Made by a program: the position numbers and the translations under genes. A stretch of 64,000 bases of DNA from Rhabditoides inermis (Eukaryota; Nematoda; Chromadorea; Rhabditida; Rhabditidae): the NCBI GenBank assembly GCA_963966185.1, contig CAWZYM010000300.1:677001-741000 (forward strand), given 5' to 3'. Positions 33,481 through 48,610 of this stretch are shown piece after piece. Each line of letters starts with the position of its first letter. Position 1 is the first letter of the stretch. Under the pieces are notes generated by a model, which searched no databases, had not been told where the DNA came from, and saw only the letters and a program-made list of their open reading frames with translations.

Positions 33481-34706
33481 CTATAAATAGTTGCATAACG
33501 TATTATTGACTACGAATAATGTATACAAATACGTGCGATTTGGGATAGTACTATCATATTTACATTGATATACGTATCTTCGAACATGCACTTTTATGTG
33601 TTTTGAGCGAGGATCGCGTTTGAAAACATTTATTGCTCCTTCATTAAACGTCATTCAATCCGATTATCGTAACGCTTTTTTTTTCAATAGTCGATGGAAT
33701 AAGGTTTTTATGAACGTCCCAATAAAATTAAGATCTATGAAACCGATTTTGACAAGTAGATTTACTGCGTACAAATAGGCTATAGGCGTTCGATTCACTG
33801 CGAGTAAATTCTCTTTATACGTGTGACGTCATAACTTTTTTTGTACGTGTTCGTACACTACACAAGACACAGAGGCATATTCGCTCTTCTCCTCCACTCA
33901 TTGCCCATGTTTCTTGTGGCAGATCTATGTACCCGCTCACTGCGCGAGATGACAGTGACTCGAGAATGACCGCTCTCGCTTGTGCCGATTTAGCGCATAC
34001 GCACAATTCGGCGTCCCTGTGTTATGCAAAAGTCTGCAAAAGCCACAAGAATCTTGCGCGCGCCCTCTCTATTTATGATTTGACGGTTCGTTGTGTTTTG
34101 ATATATGAACGGGAATTCAATAGGCGTTCTAAAAAAACCCGACTTCAATTATTACCATTATATCCTGCATCAGGAGCCGTTCTTTCAAATTAATTCGATT
34201 CACTTCGATCATGTAATTATCTATACTTCCCAGTAAGTATGTAGTATGAGTAAGTGACGACTATTAGTGAATCGTAGATTTCTAGGTAATCATTGTACTC
34301 TATATATTAACTCCTTCCGGATATGTGAGTTCATTTCACTCTTTTCAGTATGACATAGTGATTGTGTAACTATGTGCAAGTGTGCAATTACTCACCATAG
34401 TAATTTCCGTTTCTGCGACGAATAGTAGAACAGCGATGAATGAAAATGAAGGTCACATTTCTCGGCGACTCATATTATAGAAGAGCTAAAAGTGATGTTT
34501 ATTAGAAGTAGACATCAATGATGATGTGTAAATGCGGCAAAACGCGAAATCGGAAATACGGAAAGTTGTCACTACCTTGCGTATAGAAAACTAGTAAAGA
34601 CTGCATATATGGATTCGAAAAGCCATGAATTGAGATTTGCTGTTCCCCCACTAGCTCCGAAAATGCGGCAATCATGCGTTATGCAATAGACACTCACACT
34701 ATATGG

Positions 34707-34758
<52 letters not shown>

Positions 34759-34970
34759 CCTTATTTTGCCACAGGAAATATAAGAAACGAATACCGTATG
34801 AAAATGCAAATAGGTAATTGTTAAAAGACCAAGCTACATATATAGAAGAATTGTTTGGGCTGTTGGGGGTTCAGCCTTTGCTGGATGCTATTTTTCTCTC
34901 GTCCTCTTTTCGCAATGTCGCTTTTGGGTGCGCTCTGCGCTCCCAGTGGGCCGATCTGCCACTTTGCAGA

Positions 34971-35014
<44 letters not shown>

Positions 35015-35553
35015 AGAGGGAGAGAGAGAGAAAGAGAGAGAGAGAAAGAGAGACAGACAGACAGACGGACAGAGAGATGGAGTGCGATAGACTGAAAGAT
35101 AGAAGGAGAGAAAGTCACGTTTTCTCTCAACATAAGTGAATGTCCCTAATGAATAATATACAAACCGATAAATAACATATTTACGATTCCCTAGTTGTTA
35201 CAAAAACAGCAGCAAGCCAAACAACTGTGATTTCCTATAGAGCTCGCCTTAATTTCCGCCTGCCTTCTTTCATCCTTACGTCATAGGGACAGAATTTCTG
35301 GCGAATCGCTGTATTCAAAATTCAGACACAACGATAAGTCTGTCAGATCCCATAAACTCTTGTTTCCTTTGTTGTTATCGCAGTACGCATGAATTACGAC
35401 GTTGGCATAAATATTTCAAAAGCGAGACGTGCGCGCTCTCTCTCTCTCTTCCCTCTCTCCTTATTCTCCCTCTCTTTCTCCCTCTCACTCAATATCTCTC
35501 TTTCTTTCTTTCCCTCTCTCTCTTCCCCCCCTCTCTCTCTCTCTGTCTTTATC

Positions 35554-35607
<54 letters not shown>

Positions 35608-36108
35608 GCCTCCTCCCTGCCTCATCACATCATACAGTGTTCAAGAAACAAAACTATAAAGTCATGGAATGTCTAACCCTGCACATACAGCCTCTCCACA
35701 CTCCGCACGCTTCTCTCCCGTTTTGTATTTTGGTTTTCTCCGACCTTCGAATGTTTCAGATCCGTCTCGCCTTTCTTCTCTCGTATGAGTATGGCTGTGA
35801 ATAGCGAGTTTACGTTTCTCGTATTCATAGTGGAAGGTGAGTTATTCATAGGTGACGCTGCGCCGTCAAATTCACTCGCCTTACTACTACTACTCACTAT
35901 CATTACATTAACACTATAGTGCAATTTTTGGAGTCTATTGGAAGAAGCTTCAGGAAATTTTTTTTGGAGTATGCGCGAAGAAAACGAATGATTCAATCCA
36001 GGTCTGAGTCTAACAACTGTAGCGTACATAAGTAGTGTGCAGTTACGCACGTTGTAAACAAGAAATAAGCTTGTCTGACAACAAAAAGTGAAATAGCACA
36101 ATCGTATT
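33481..36108. other. Intergenic region with CT/GA microsatellites
   Basis: About 2.6 kb with long simple repeats: CT at 34711-34757, GA at 34978-35050, and CT-rich tracts at 35430-35610. The region holds the presumed promoter of the receptor gene and 5' parts of the 33.4-kb gene. No supportable coding exon was found. Confidence 0.5.
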
Positions 36109-39064
<2,956 letters not shown>

Positions 39065-39093
39065 TACTAGTAATAGTTTGTTTTTCTAATAAA

Positions 39094-39486
39094 AAAATAG
39101 TTGTAGGTTATAGTATATGCATAGAGAAAATGTTTTATTATGCAGTAGTTATCATGTTTACGCAATAATGAGTGTTTTAATATTTCCAGCGCGGTCCGTC
39201 TTCACGAAGCCTTCTTCTGGTGTGCACCATTAGATCACGTCTCTCTGATACAGTCACTGTCTAGCATCTTGTTACAACTAAAAAAAAATAGTCCGCCCGC
39301 CCGTTTCTTCTCTGTGTACTGATTAGTTGATTGATTGATTAAACTTTCCTGATTTGTATTATTTTCGCGTAGCGAAAAAAAAAGTTTTTTCCCTTCACCT
39401 CCAATCAGTTTTTTAGTAGCCCATCAGTATTTTCTGGCCTTTTTTGCTACATCAATATGTTATACTTGGGTTCGAGTTTGCAATTT
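39094..39486. other. Intergenic, retroelement-like tail
   Basis: Contains A9 and a GATTGATTGATTAAAC stretch at about 39328-39345, like the tail of the element at 22592. There is no ORF of note. Confidence 0.3.
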
Positions 39487-39675
39487 TTATTTTGTCAGCT
39501 GTCCTCCTTGCTGGACACGCTCTACCGGATGATCCCGTTCGAACTGAGCCCCCGACGATACTGCTCTCTCCACTCCCACCGTACTCACCCCTCTATCCGC
39601 AAACAACTTGCATGCGGGCGCCGTCTCCTTGAGGGACGAGTCCAGTGTGCGCGTCGTTGACTCCATCGAGAAAAT
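39487..39675 (-). CDS. Possible terminal exon, weakly SNAP-25-like
   Basis: After a GTGTTCCAG acceptor (ending at 39676), 62 codons run open to TAA, with AATAAA overlapping the stop. The text MESTTRTLDSSLKETAPA and a later QFERDHPVERVQQGGQL loosely recall the SNAP-25 Qc SNARE pattern (a stretch of xESTRRxL and GEQLxRVE). An internal GTGAGT and the out-of-register spacing make the frame uncertain. Upstream exons could not be assigned. It may be a decayed fragment. Confidence 0.25.
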   Translation of the reverse strand: MFSMESTTRTLDSSLKETAPACKLFADRGVSTVGVERAVSSGAQFERDHPVERVQQGGQLTK

Positions 39676-39871
39676 CTGGAACACCCGATTATGCACTAAT
39701 AAATCTATCATGAACAATGAGGATATAATATGAGATAACCTGCTGGGCAGGCGGGTTCGGATGACCCGTGAGTCACGAGAGAGGAGATGTGAACTTGATG
39801 ACAATCCATTATTCATAAAACATAGTGGTAATCAAGTTGCAAAAAGCGAAGGCGGCGCTCCTCGGAGTTCC

Positions 39872-41906
39872 TCAGAGTTGGTCTAGGAACTTCTCGATGG
39901 GGTAGTGGTGCTGCTTCCTCTTGAGTTTGTTGAGTGCTGCTCCCCATACTGTGAGCTCTTCCAGGTGCTGTCTCCGCCCAAGGAGAAAGAGCGCTCTCGA
40001 CGCTCCCACGAGCAATCGGGACTCGTGTTCGATAAACGCGGAGTTCTTTTTGTTTCGGGTGCGTGTGGCGATGATGATGACGATAACGATTCCGCTCCCT
40101 GAAACTTCTGTATGGTGGCGACGCGGAAGCAGTATCGGCTGATCCTTGCCTGTATCCTCTTCTCGGTTGCCGTATAGTAGGTAGAACGTGAGGACCATAA
40201 TGTCCTGGGGCCGAGTTCCACGGAGAGCGCAGTCCGTTGCCAACTGGCGCACCTCTTCGGGAAGGCTTCGATCAAAGCGGAGCTTTGATATGAGCACCTG
40301 GGTGTCCACTGCGGTGCTACCCTTGGCGGTTGACGCCGCGCAGCATGCGGGTCGATGTCGAGCAGAGCTTGAACCGTGGCAGCCGTGGCAGATGTCATGA
40401 CGATTCGATCGTCTTTTGAGAGATGAGGAAAGTGCCAATACGGCGGTGAGGGCCGACACAAATGTCTTGCCGGTTCCCGGAGGAGCCCATGGCGACGACC
40501 GGGTGAGATCCGTCGAGGAGGGGGCTTGCTCCTGTTCCAGTGACAGTGTCACGTGGCGGCCGCGGCGCATAGCTGTTTGAATCCCCTTGCTGGCGACGGT
40601 CGGCGCGACTCTCGCTTGTTTCTCGCGTCCGTCCAGCAGTCGGCGGAGAGCCTGTGCGCACTTCGTTCCTTCGTCCGGAGACGACAGGGTGGCCACTTTG
40701 CAGAGGGCCTCCAATGACGCACTCTGGGACATCACCTCGATCTTCAGTGCCATCGCTTGGGTCGACGCGGTGTATTGTGCGTCTTCGATGCGGCCGAAGA
40801 GAGGATGACGGACGGCTCCGCTCGTCGGGAAGATCGCCACGTGGGTGCGACGGGTCCATCCCTTGGGGTTGGTGACGCGCTGCACCACCATGCTCACTCG
40901 GGTCGAACCGGCTCTTCTGTTCGCGAACTCGATGCGGCAAGTCTAAGTCCATATTCGCACGGGCGAGAAGGTGGAACAAAACACCACGGTTTGTTCTATT
41001 GAGCAAAACACCACGTTTTGTTCCATTGCGGAACAAAAGACCAAGTCGAGCACCCTGCGCATGCGGATGTTTGCACGTTGCCAGTGTTGCGAAATCTCTC
41101 GACACGGCCCGGCTAGATCTGCTATGGTCCTCTCGATTTCCGGGTTTCTGCATCACAGTTGAAAGGACAGCACCCTCGGTACGGATGAGGGAAATGTTGT
41201 CCGCGTCCAACTTGGCGAGCTTGTCCAGGCTGTCGCGCGAGCGCGGCGGCTCCGGCCACGGTGAGGTGAAAGTGGTGGGCTCGCGAGTCGTTGCCAGAAA
41301 TGGGCGTCCGCTCTCCCAGTGGGGTGTGGACCTTGTTGAGCAGCCGTATCCATGTTCTCTTCGGGAGTTGCGTGTCGTTTGCGGCCGAGCTGGTGGTCGT
41401 CGTGTCGGATGCTGCTGGAGTAGTAGATTTTCTGTCGTTGGAGGGAGGGGCGCGACGACTCTTCTTGGGTGACTCTTCTTGGGTGGCCGACGGCGGTGGC
41501 AAGTCCTTGTTGTAGTCGAAAGTGACGTCATCCGGAGATCGGGTGGCCCTCTGCTGCACGTCCAAGAGGAGTGGACTGCGCGGTGTTCCTGAAGGTCGAC
41601 GGGTGGTAGTTGGTCGCAGTCACTGGTCAGAGTGGACGGGGTGGTCATCAGGCAGTCGTCGTGGAGAATCGCCGAGTCAGGTGTGGCCAGATCCATCATA
41701 TTCATGCCCTCTTTCAGAGGAGCGGTTTCAGGTGTGTCGATTTGGAGCGGGGAGTTGGCGTTGGGCGGCTTCAACTCGGCCAGGTACGGTGGCGACTCGC
41801 AGTGGGTGGTGGAGGTGGTCGCGGTCGTGTGGGTGGGTGTGGACTGCGAGAAGATGTCGGCGCGCCAGAGTCCGAAAAGTCTCGCATGTCTTCCTCTGTT
41901 CGGCAC
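39872..41906 (-). pseudogene. SF1 (UPF1/DNA2-type) helicase pseudogene with frameshifts
   Basis: Helicase motifs occur in order on the minus strand but alternate between two frames: Walker A PPGTGKT near 40480, motif Ia-like RIVMTSATAATVQALL near 40390, a motif IV-like DIMVLTFYLLYG near 40180, motif V VATIQKFQGAE near 40110, and motif VI-like HESRLLVGASRALFLLG near 40000. No GT-AG introns explain the switches, so indels in a dead copy are the simplest reading. The N-terminal half (to about 41900) is a Ser/Pro/Thr-rich region with another frame change near 40930, where TAG closes one frame. The last frame ends normally (FLDQL, stop at 39872). It may be an intronless retrocopy or the helicase of a mobile element. 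Confidence 0.6.
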
Positions 41907-42029
41907 GGATGTCGCAGCTGGAATGTCGCGTGCAGTCGACGACGGTGGTCAGATCGTTGGTGGTGTTCTTGGCGGTCGGCGTCGTCGGCAGGTCGCAATC
42001 GGCGTGGGGTGATGTTGCTGATTGCGTCG

Positions 42030-44330
42030 GTGGGTACGTCTACTCCAGCTTCTACCGTAATTGTTTTATCACACAGCCCACCCGCACTCAAAAAACAAAA
42101 CAAGTGTGTAGACGGTTTCAAAACAGTAACAAACTACTGTGATCGACTTTAATACTTTACCACTATCCAGTAACTCTCGCTTACTCAACTCCAGCTTCTA
42201 CCGTGATTGTTTTTATCACACAGCCCACCCGCACTCAAAAACAAAACAAGTGTGTAGACGGTTTCAAAACAGTAACAAACTACTGTGATCGACTTTATTA
42301 CTTTACCACTATCCAGTAACTCTCGCTTACTCTACTCCAGCTTCTACCGTAACTGTTTTATCATTTGTTAGTTTCTATTGTATGTCCTTTTTTTCAATCT
42401 ACCGTGGTTCGCAGTAGCGCACAGCCCACCCGCACTCAAAAACAAAACAAGTGTGTAGACGGTTTCAAAACAGTAACAAACTACTGTGATCGACTTTATT
42501 ACTTTACCACTATCCAGTAACTCTCGCTTACTCTACTCCAGCTTCTACCGTGATTGTTTTTATCACACAGCCCACCCGCACTCAAAAACAAAACAAGTGT
42601 GTAGACGGTTTCAAAACAGTAACAAACTACTGTGATCGACTTTATTACTTTACCACTATCCAGTAACTCTCGCTTACTCTACTCCAGCTTCTACCGTAGC
42701 CGTTTCATCATTTGTTTGTTTCTACTGTATGTTTTTTTTTCAATCTACCGACCGTGGTTTGCAGCAGCGCACAGCCCACCCGCACTCAAAAACAAAACAA
42801 GTGTGTAGACGGTTTCAAAACAGTAACAAACTACTGTGATCGACTTTAATACTTTACCACTATCCAGTAACTCTCGCTTACTCAACTCCAGCTTCTACCG
42901 TGATTGTTTTTATCACACAGCCCACCCGCACTCAAAAACAAAACAAGTGTGTAGACGGTTTCAAAACAGTAACAAACTACTGTGATCGACTTTATTACTT
43001 TACCACTATCCAGTAACTCTCGCTTACTCTACTCCAGCTTCTACCGTAACTGTTTTATCATTTGTTAGTTTCTATTGTATGTCCTTTTTTTCAATCTACC
43101 GTGGTTCGCAGTAGCGCACAGCCCACCCGCACTCAAAAACAAAACAAGTGTGTAGACGGTTTCAAAACAGTAACAAACTACTGTGATCGACTTTATTACT
43201 TTACCACTATCCAGTAACTCTCGCTTACTCTACTCCAGCTTCTACCGTGATTGTTTTTATCACACAGCCCACCCGCACTCAAAAACAAAACAAGTGTGTA
43301 GACGGTTTCAAAACAGTAACAAACTACTGTGATCGACTTTATTACTTTACCACTATCCAGTAACTCTCGCTTACTCTACTCCAGCTTCTACCGTAACTGT
43401 TTTATCATTTGTTAGTTTCTATTGTATGTCCTTTTTTTCAATCTACCGTGGTTCGCAGTAGCGCACAGCCCACCCGCACTCAAAAACAAAACAAGTGTGT
43501 AGACGGTTTCAAAACAGTAACAAACTACTGTGATCGACTTTATTACTTTACCACTATCCAGTAACTCTCGCTTACTCTACTCCAGCTTCTACCGTGATTG
43601 TTTTTATCACACAGCCCACCCGCACTCAAAAACAAAACAAGTGTGTAGACGGTTTCAAAACAGTAACAAACTACTGTGATCGACTTTATTACTTTACCAC
43701 TATCCAGTAACTCTCGCTTACTCTACTCCAGCTTCTACCGTAGCCGTTTCATCATTTGTTTGTTTCTACTGTATGTTTTTTTTTCAATCTACCGACCGTG
43801 GTTTGCAGCAGCGCACAGCCCACCCGCACTCAAAAACAAAACAAGTGTGTAGACGGTTTCAAAACAATAAACAAACTACTGTGATCGACTTTATTACTTT
43901 ACCACTATCCAGTAACTCTCGCTTACTCTACTCCAGCTTCTACCGTAATCGTTTTATCATTTGTTAGTTTCTACCTTTATGTTCTTTCTTTTCAATCTAC
44001 CGTGGTTCGCAGCAGCGCACAGCCCACTCGCACTCAAAAACAAAACAAGTGTGTAGACGGTTTGAAAAAAGTAACAAACTACTGTGATCGACTTTATTAC
44101 TTTACCACGACTACAACATCCAGTAACTCTCGCTTACTCTACTCCAGCTTCTACCGTAATCGTTTTATCATTTGTTTGTTTCTACTGTATGTTTTTTTTC
44201 AATCTACCGTGGTTTGCAGCAGCGCACAGCCCACCCGCACTCAAAAACAAAACAAGTGTGTAGACGGTTTCAAAACAGTAACAAACTACTGTGATCGACT
44301 TTATTACTTTACCACTATCCAGTAACTCTC
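42030..44330. repeat. Higher-order tandem repeat (satellite), about 2.3 kb
   Basis: Thirteen monomers share the core GTGTGTAGACGGTTTCAAAA. Core starts are near 42101, 42251, 42451, 42599, 42801, 42949, 43150, 43297, 43497, 43648, 43848, 44050 and 44258. The spacing alternates about 148 and about 201 bp, giving a dimeric unit of about 349 bp. The last intervals are all long-type (about 200-208). The long monomer has an additional TCTACCGTGGTT(C/T)GCAG-containing block. Degenerate traces extend to about 44450. Confidence 0.95.
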
Positions 44331-44459
44331 GCTCACTCTACTCCAGCTTCTACCACAATTGTAGTATCATTTGTTAGTTTCTACTGAATGTTCCGTTTCA
44401 ATCTACCGTGATTCGCAGCATCGCACAATCCACCCACTCAAGTAGCAGTTTTCATTGTT

Positions 44460-45585
44460 TTTTGCTTCTATTCAGACCGTGCCATCGTCTGTTAATCGAA
44501 TGCGTTCAAGCACTCACAGCACCGCATCTCCGCGTCTTCATTGGTATGTAGGTACATGGATCTTCCCGGAACCGCTTCACCAGAACAGCTTGCAAACGGT
44601 CTCGACGTGTAATGTGTTCCTACATATTGACACAAGTTATATTGTTATTAATATAATATGTTACTGTTTGATATCGACTGATTATCGAGAGCTTGTCGCT
44701 TGCATATCAATCGATGTAAGCTCGCCGTCGAATTATGATAATCGACTTGATAGAATGATAGAACCTTTTTTATCTGCCACTTTTATCTTTTAAAAGCTGT
44801 GAAATTCTGAATACTACTGTTTCGAAATATATTTTTCAAAAATGAAGAAAGCCACACCTCGCGATCAGAATTCCATAGGCTTCTCGGCAGGTGGAGAGAG
44901 CGCGACTCGAAATCGATCTGAAATCCATCGATGCCGGATGCGTAACGTGGTCAGTTGAGCGAACCTTTGAATCCACATTTGGCTACTCCTACCCCGGAGA
45001 CACACGCGACTCCACCGCCACCCGGTGCGCGACTCCTAAACACGGCACTGTGAAGGGGCGGATAGATCGCTGTCTCTGACTTGGGAGTAGAACACCGCAG
45101 CATCAAAAAAAGAAAAAGGAATGAAACGACACCTCGATTGATGTGTGGTAGTGGCGACTGCGGTGCGAGGCGAACAGGGTCGGATGGGCTAGAAGGAGGG
45201 GTACCTGCTGACGGTGAGGGTGAGTGGTGGACGATCGGGCACCGCTGCGCACGCACCTCTCTCCAGTCTGCACCACGCGCGGCCACCGGCTAGGCCAACC
45301 GGTCAGGGGAGGGAGAGGAGCGGAATGATGGCGGTCCCCCGTCTCGCTCTTCTTTTATGCGCACCCAATGAGCGAACTTTGCGGTTACAATTAGAATAGC
45401 GCATTCATAGTTCGATGAGGAATAATGCCAGTGTGCACTACACATAATATATTCATTATTATAGATGCAACAATAAAAACAATATGAAATTTTTTCACTA
45501 CAGTGTCATGTAGTGCATAGCTTAGTGATAGTGTCTTTTCACAACGAGCGCACACTTCAAATTGCTGCCTTTTTTGGCTCGTCTA

Positions 45586-45619
<34 letters not shown>

Positions 45620-46004
45620 TTTTATCGTGTAATGTTGGTTTGTTTGGGTTCAATGCGGTACTTATGACGTGCTATTGCTATACAGCCATCCGGCTGGTCG
45701 ATGCGTGAGTACATCGGAGTGAGATGAGGTCATCGGCCCGTCGTCGCTGCTCACACACGCTCGGTATCTTATTCACAACACAGGTACCGCTTTTTATTTT
45801 GATATGTGTTCACTTTTCATATGTCTTGCTTTTTGTATGTTGTAAATTTACGAAGTAGTCGGTAGTTGGATCTTATTGCTATGTTTTGCACATTATGAAT
45901 GAACGAACACTTTCTTTTCATCACTGTAAAGTTAAGAAGTGATGTCACGATATTGTTCATATCGCTCCGTCTGGTTTAATCAGAACTCTGAGTATCTTTT
46001 ACAG
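44460..46004. other. Region without a supported gene
   Basis: Contains a (GT)n microsatellite at about 45591-45616. A short acceptor-flanked frame at 44891-45079 is listed as rejected. Nothing else is supportable. Confidence 0.35.
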
Positions 46005-46120
46005 TCGCTTGTATCCGATGGAAGTATGTAAACCAGACGATCGTAAAGAAGGGCAAGTACAAGCCGGACAAGTCGGTCAGCATCCTCAACCAGATGTCCG
46101 ACATCCGCGCTGCCATTGTG
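46005..46120 (+). other. Exon-like segment, unidentified
   Basis: Between TTTTACAG and GTCAGT, one frame is open and protein-like (RWKYVNQTIVKKGKYKPDKS then SILNQMSDIRAAIV). Its phase does not join the next segment at 46175. It is therefore the end of another gene, an orphan exon, or the next gene starts anew. Family not recognised. Confidence 0.35.
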
Positions 46121-46181
46121 GTCAGTATCTCCTACGTCTCTCCTCTTTGAAACCATATATGCTTCCGTTTGCAGTGCGTTC

Positions 46182-46462
46182 ATGAACCCGCGCGAGTACC
46201 GCGCGTTCTGTTTCCGCGGCGAGGGCAGGAAGAACATTGTCATCTCCGCCAAGAATGAGCGCACCGGACAGACGTGGGCTGGTGTATTTTCTGTGTTTGT
46301 GACAATTATTTATTCTCGAGTTTGAACTTGCTCTATACACTACAAGGTATCAATGAATCAATGGTTAAAAACATGCAGTTCAACGAATCGTCTAGAATCG
46401 TGTGGCGGTTCGCGAAGGCGCGCAAGTCGGGGCTGCTCAACGTGGTCGCCAAGTACGGCGAG
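46182..46462 (+). CDS. 5' end of a possible inositol-pentakisphosphate 2-kinase (IPK1-like)
   Basis: ATG at 46182 lies just after a TTTGCAG acceptor (46168-46174). Exon 46182-46281 joins 46347-46462 in phase. The text MNPREYRAFCFRGEGRKNIV with RIVWRFAKARKSGLLNVV resembles the IPK1 start, in which an aromatic-x-GEG-x-x-N-x-V loop near residue 15 is followed by a beta strand ending in an Arg/Lys that contacts nucleotide. IPK1 makes phytate (InsP6) from InsP5. The later exons could not be assigned to the family, so this may be a truncated or broken copy next to the tandem duplication. Confidence 0.38.
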
Positions 46463-46719
46463 GTACTGCTCTTGTGATGAGATTTGTGAATTGCGTGAAG
46501 CGTGATAGCAAGTCAACGTTCTTCTCCCTTTCCCTCTCGTTTCTTTTCACTTCCCCTTCCTCCCTTTCCTTTCCCCTCCCTCCCTTCCCCTCTCCTTCTT
46601 CCTTCCTTCTCCCTCCTCCTTCACTCTCCCTCATCACCTTTCTCCTTTCTTTTTATCTTTTTATCATTGGGATGAGAAGTAAGATGTGATAGAATGATGA
46701 CCTGATTGAAGATGTTCTC

Positions 46720-47116
46720 ATTCTTCTGAGCCTGACGCGTGCGGCTTCCGCGGTTCGTCCCGTCAACGTCAACGGCAGTGCACAGAGCAAAGAAGGTGAG
46801 GTGGTGAAGAGGGACAAGTATAGAGAGAGAGAGGGGGGGGAGAGAAACATGTGCTTGGAGGTACGAGAGGGCTCAGCGCTAATCTGGCGCAGACGTTACC
46901 CTCCTTTCACTCTCCATCCTCGGAGGTGACCTCTTGCGAGTCGGCAGGGAGGCCACCTTTAACGCCATCTCCCTTGGTCAGAAGGAGGACAGCAGGTGAG
47001 GGGCGGGACTAGAGGGCCGGAGTGGGACGTGTCTCGTTCTAGCTCCCACTCGCACAGTCGTTTCGTGTCGCGCGTCGTCATCTGCCGCTTCCTCATACAC
47101 AAGCTGGAAGGTGGGG
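46720..47116 (+). other. Exon-like segments upstream of the tandem duplication
   Basis: Segment 46884-46995 (acceptor GGCGCAG after 46870, donor GTGAGG) reads LLSLSILGGDLLRVGREATF then NAISLGQKEDS. It joins in phase to 47061-47113, reading RFVSRVVICRFLIHKLE. An earlier segment near 46728-46795 is bounded by TTCTGAG and GTGAGG. These look like real exons, but I do not recognise the protein. A diverged copy of this block lies at 56290-56950. Confidence 0.35.
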
Positions 47117-47358
47117 CTGTCCACTCATTCATTCACTTATTCTCATGTTCAATATGTCGTGTCTTTAAGAATTAAGAACAGAGTGTTCGGTTCGGTTGAT
47201 TCTTGTTCCTGGACATATACTCAACTTATACTCAACTTTCACCGACCCTGACCCCTGACAATTTGCACTCTCTTGCGGCATGCGAGACGGTGCAAGTTGT
47301 GGTTCACTCTCGTCTGCTGAATAATAATTTATTGCAGAAATACTGCGTCACACATAAA

Positions 47359-47612
47359 ATGTGGCGGAGCACCAGAGGAGACAAGCCGGACACAGCGAGA
47401 ATGGTACTCAACTTATAAATGTTTTTTTTTTCAAGGAAGTTTTTTCAAGGACAAGTCGGACTTGGATCATGTTTTTCTTTCGCAGGTTTGCAGCATGCGC
47501 AACGACGACGTGGGTGCCGCGGTGTGGGGCGTGGACAATGGAGGCTGGAGCATGATCAACGACCGCCATTCTCGCTGTGTCCGGCTTGTCTCCTCTGGTG
47601 CTCCGCCACATG
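47359..47612. repeat. 46-bp perfect inverted repeat with about 160-bp spacer
   Basis: ATGTGGCGGAGCACCAGAGG at 47359 begins an arm of about 46 bp. Its exact reverse complement ends near 47612. A second instance lies in duplication copy 2 at about 50251-50501. Confidence 0.9.
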
Positions 47613-48610
47613 CCCCTTCTCACCATCCAGGCAGCCCGCCAAGACAGGCGCCCGCCAAGACATGGCTCACTGGGGGAGAAGCTGGAGTAGCTGCGATGAG
47701 ATGTTCGTTATGAACAAGCTAATGAAGAATGAGTGCGTGGAAAATGCGTTGTGATTGAGAGTGAGAGTGAGTGTGAATGGTTGCAGCTCTGTGTCACTCA
47801 AGTCGCCGCTCATTGATCTGGCTGTCGATAATGTGTACAAGTACAATGACGGAGCGTTGGTCGAGTCGAGAGGTATATAAATGGACAATTATCGTTTGAA
47901 TGTTATTTGATATTCCTATGTTTCACTTCTAGAACCAACATCACTGATTATTCACTACTTTCTGTAATTATATCATATATGTGGTAGTTGGTAGATTTGT
48001 TGGATATCTTCTGTTTTTTTTTTGTTTTTGGTGTGGATTTTGTCAGAAAGTCTTCTTCTCTGCTCTTTAACACTGTACATATGAGCAAAACCACGAGACC
48101 ACACGCGTTTCTGTTTGCGATTCTACCGATTCTACTAGTTTTTATGGTGCGACTGTTTGTGTTGCAGTGAAGAGAACGCGACGCCGACAAACGCGATTCT
48201 ACACTCGTTTGGAGCGGCAGAAGGCAGAAGGCGACCCGGGCGGGAACAGATCTGCACATGGTTAGCACGAGTGAACATCCAACAGATGAGCGATACAAGA
48301 TACAACCCACTCGTAGGGGCTTGTTAGCAGCATGTCAGTGTATAGTGTTGACTATGGAAAATGGAAATCAGTTTTTGATTATGACGCGTCTTTTTGTGGG
48401 TGTGGCTGTGATCACGATAATACGTTCAGAAGCCTGTGTTGGTGGAGAGCGTCGAGCTGGTGGATGAGAGGGTGGACCTGGTGGCAGTGCAGCTGAACAC
48501 CCAACACCCTGCATGTGGGTGGCAGCGACGGAAGGAGGAACGCCGTATCGGTAGAGAGGGGTGCGTTCCAGTCATTCATCACAACGTCCCGCATCACGAA
48601 TGACCATGAT

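Noticed and set aside
34392..34450. Minus-strand signal-peptide-like text ending at GTGAGT
   Set aside because: The hydrophobic frame is preceded directly by ATG TGA and has no usable start or downstream exon.
42061..44325. Repeated peptide TRTQKQNKCVDGFKTVTNYC as a repeat protein
   Set aside because: It is the satellite monomer read in one frame; stops interrupt it between monomers.
44891..45079. Short frame after TCTCGGCAG (ERARLEIDLKSIDAG)
   Set aside because: Isolated, no partner exon, no recognisable family.
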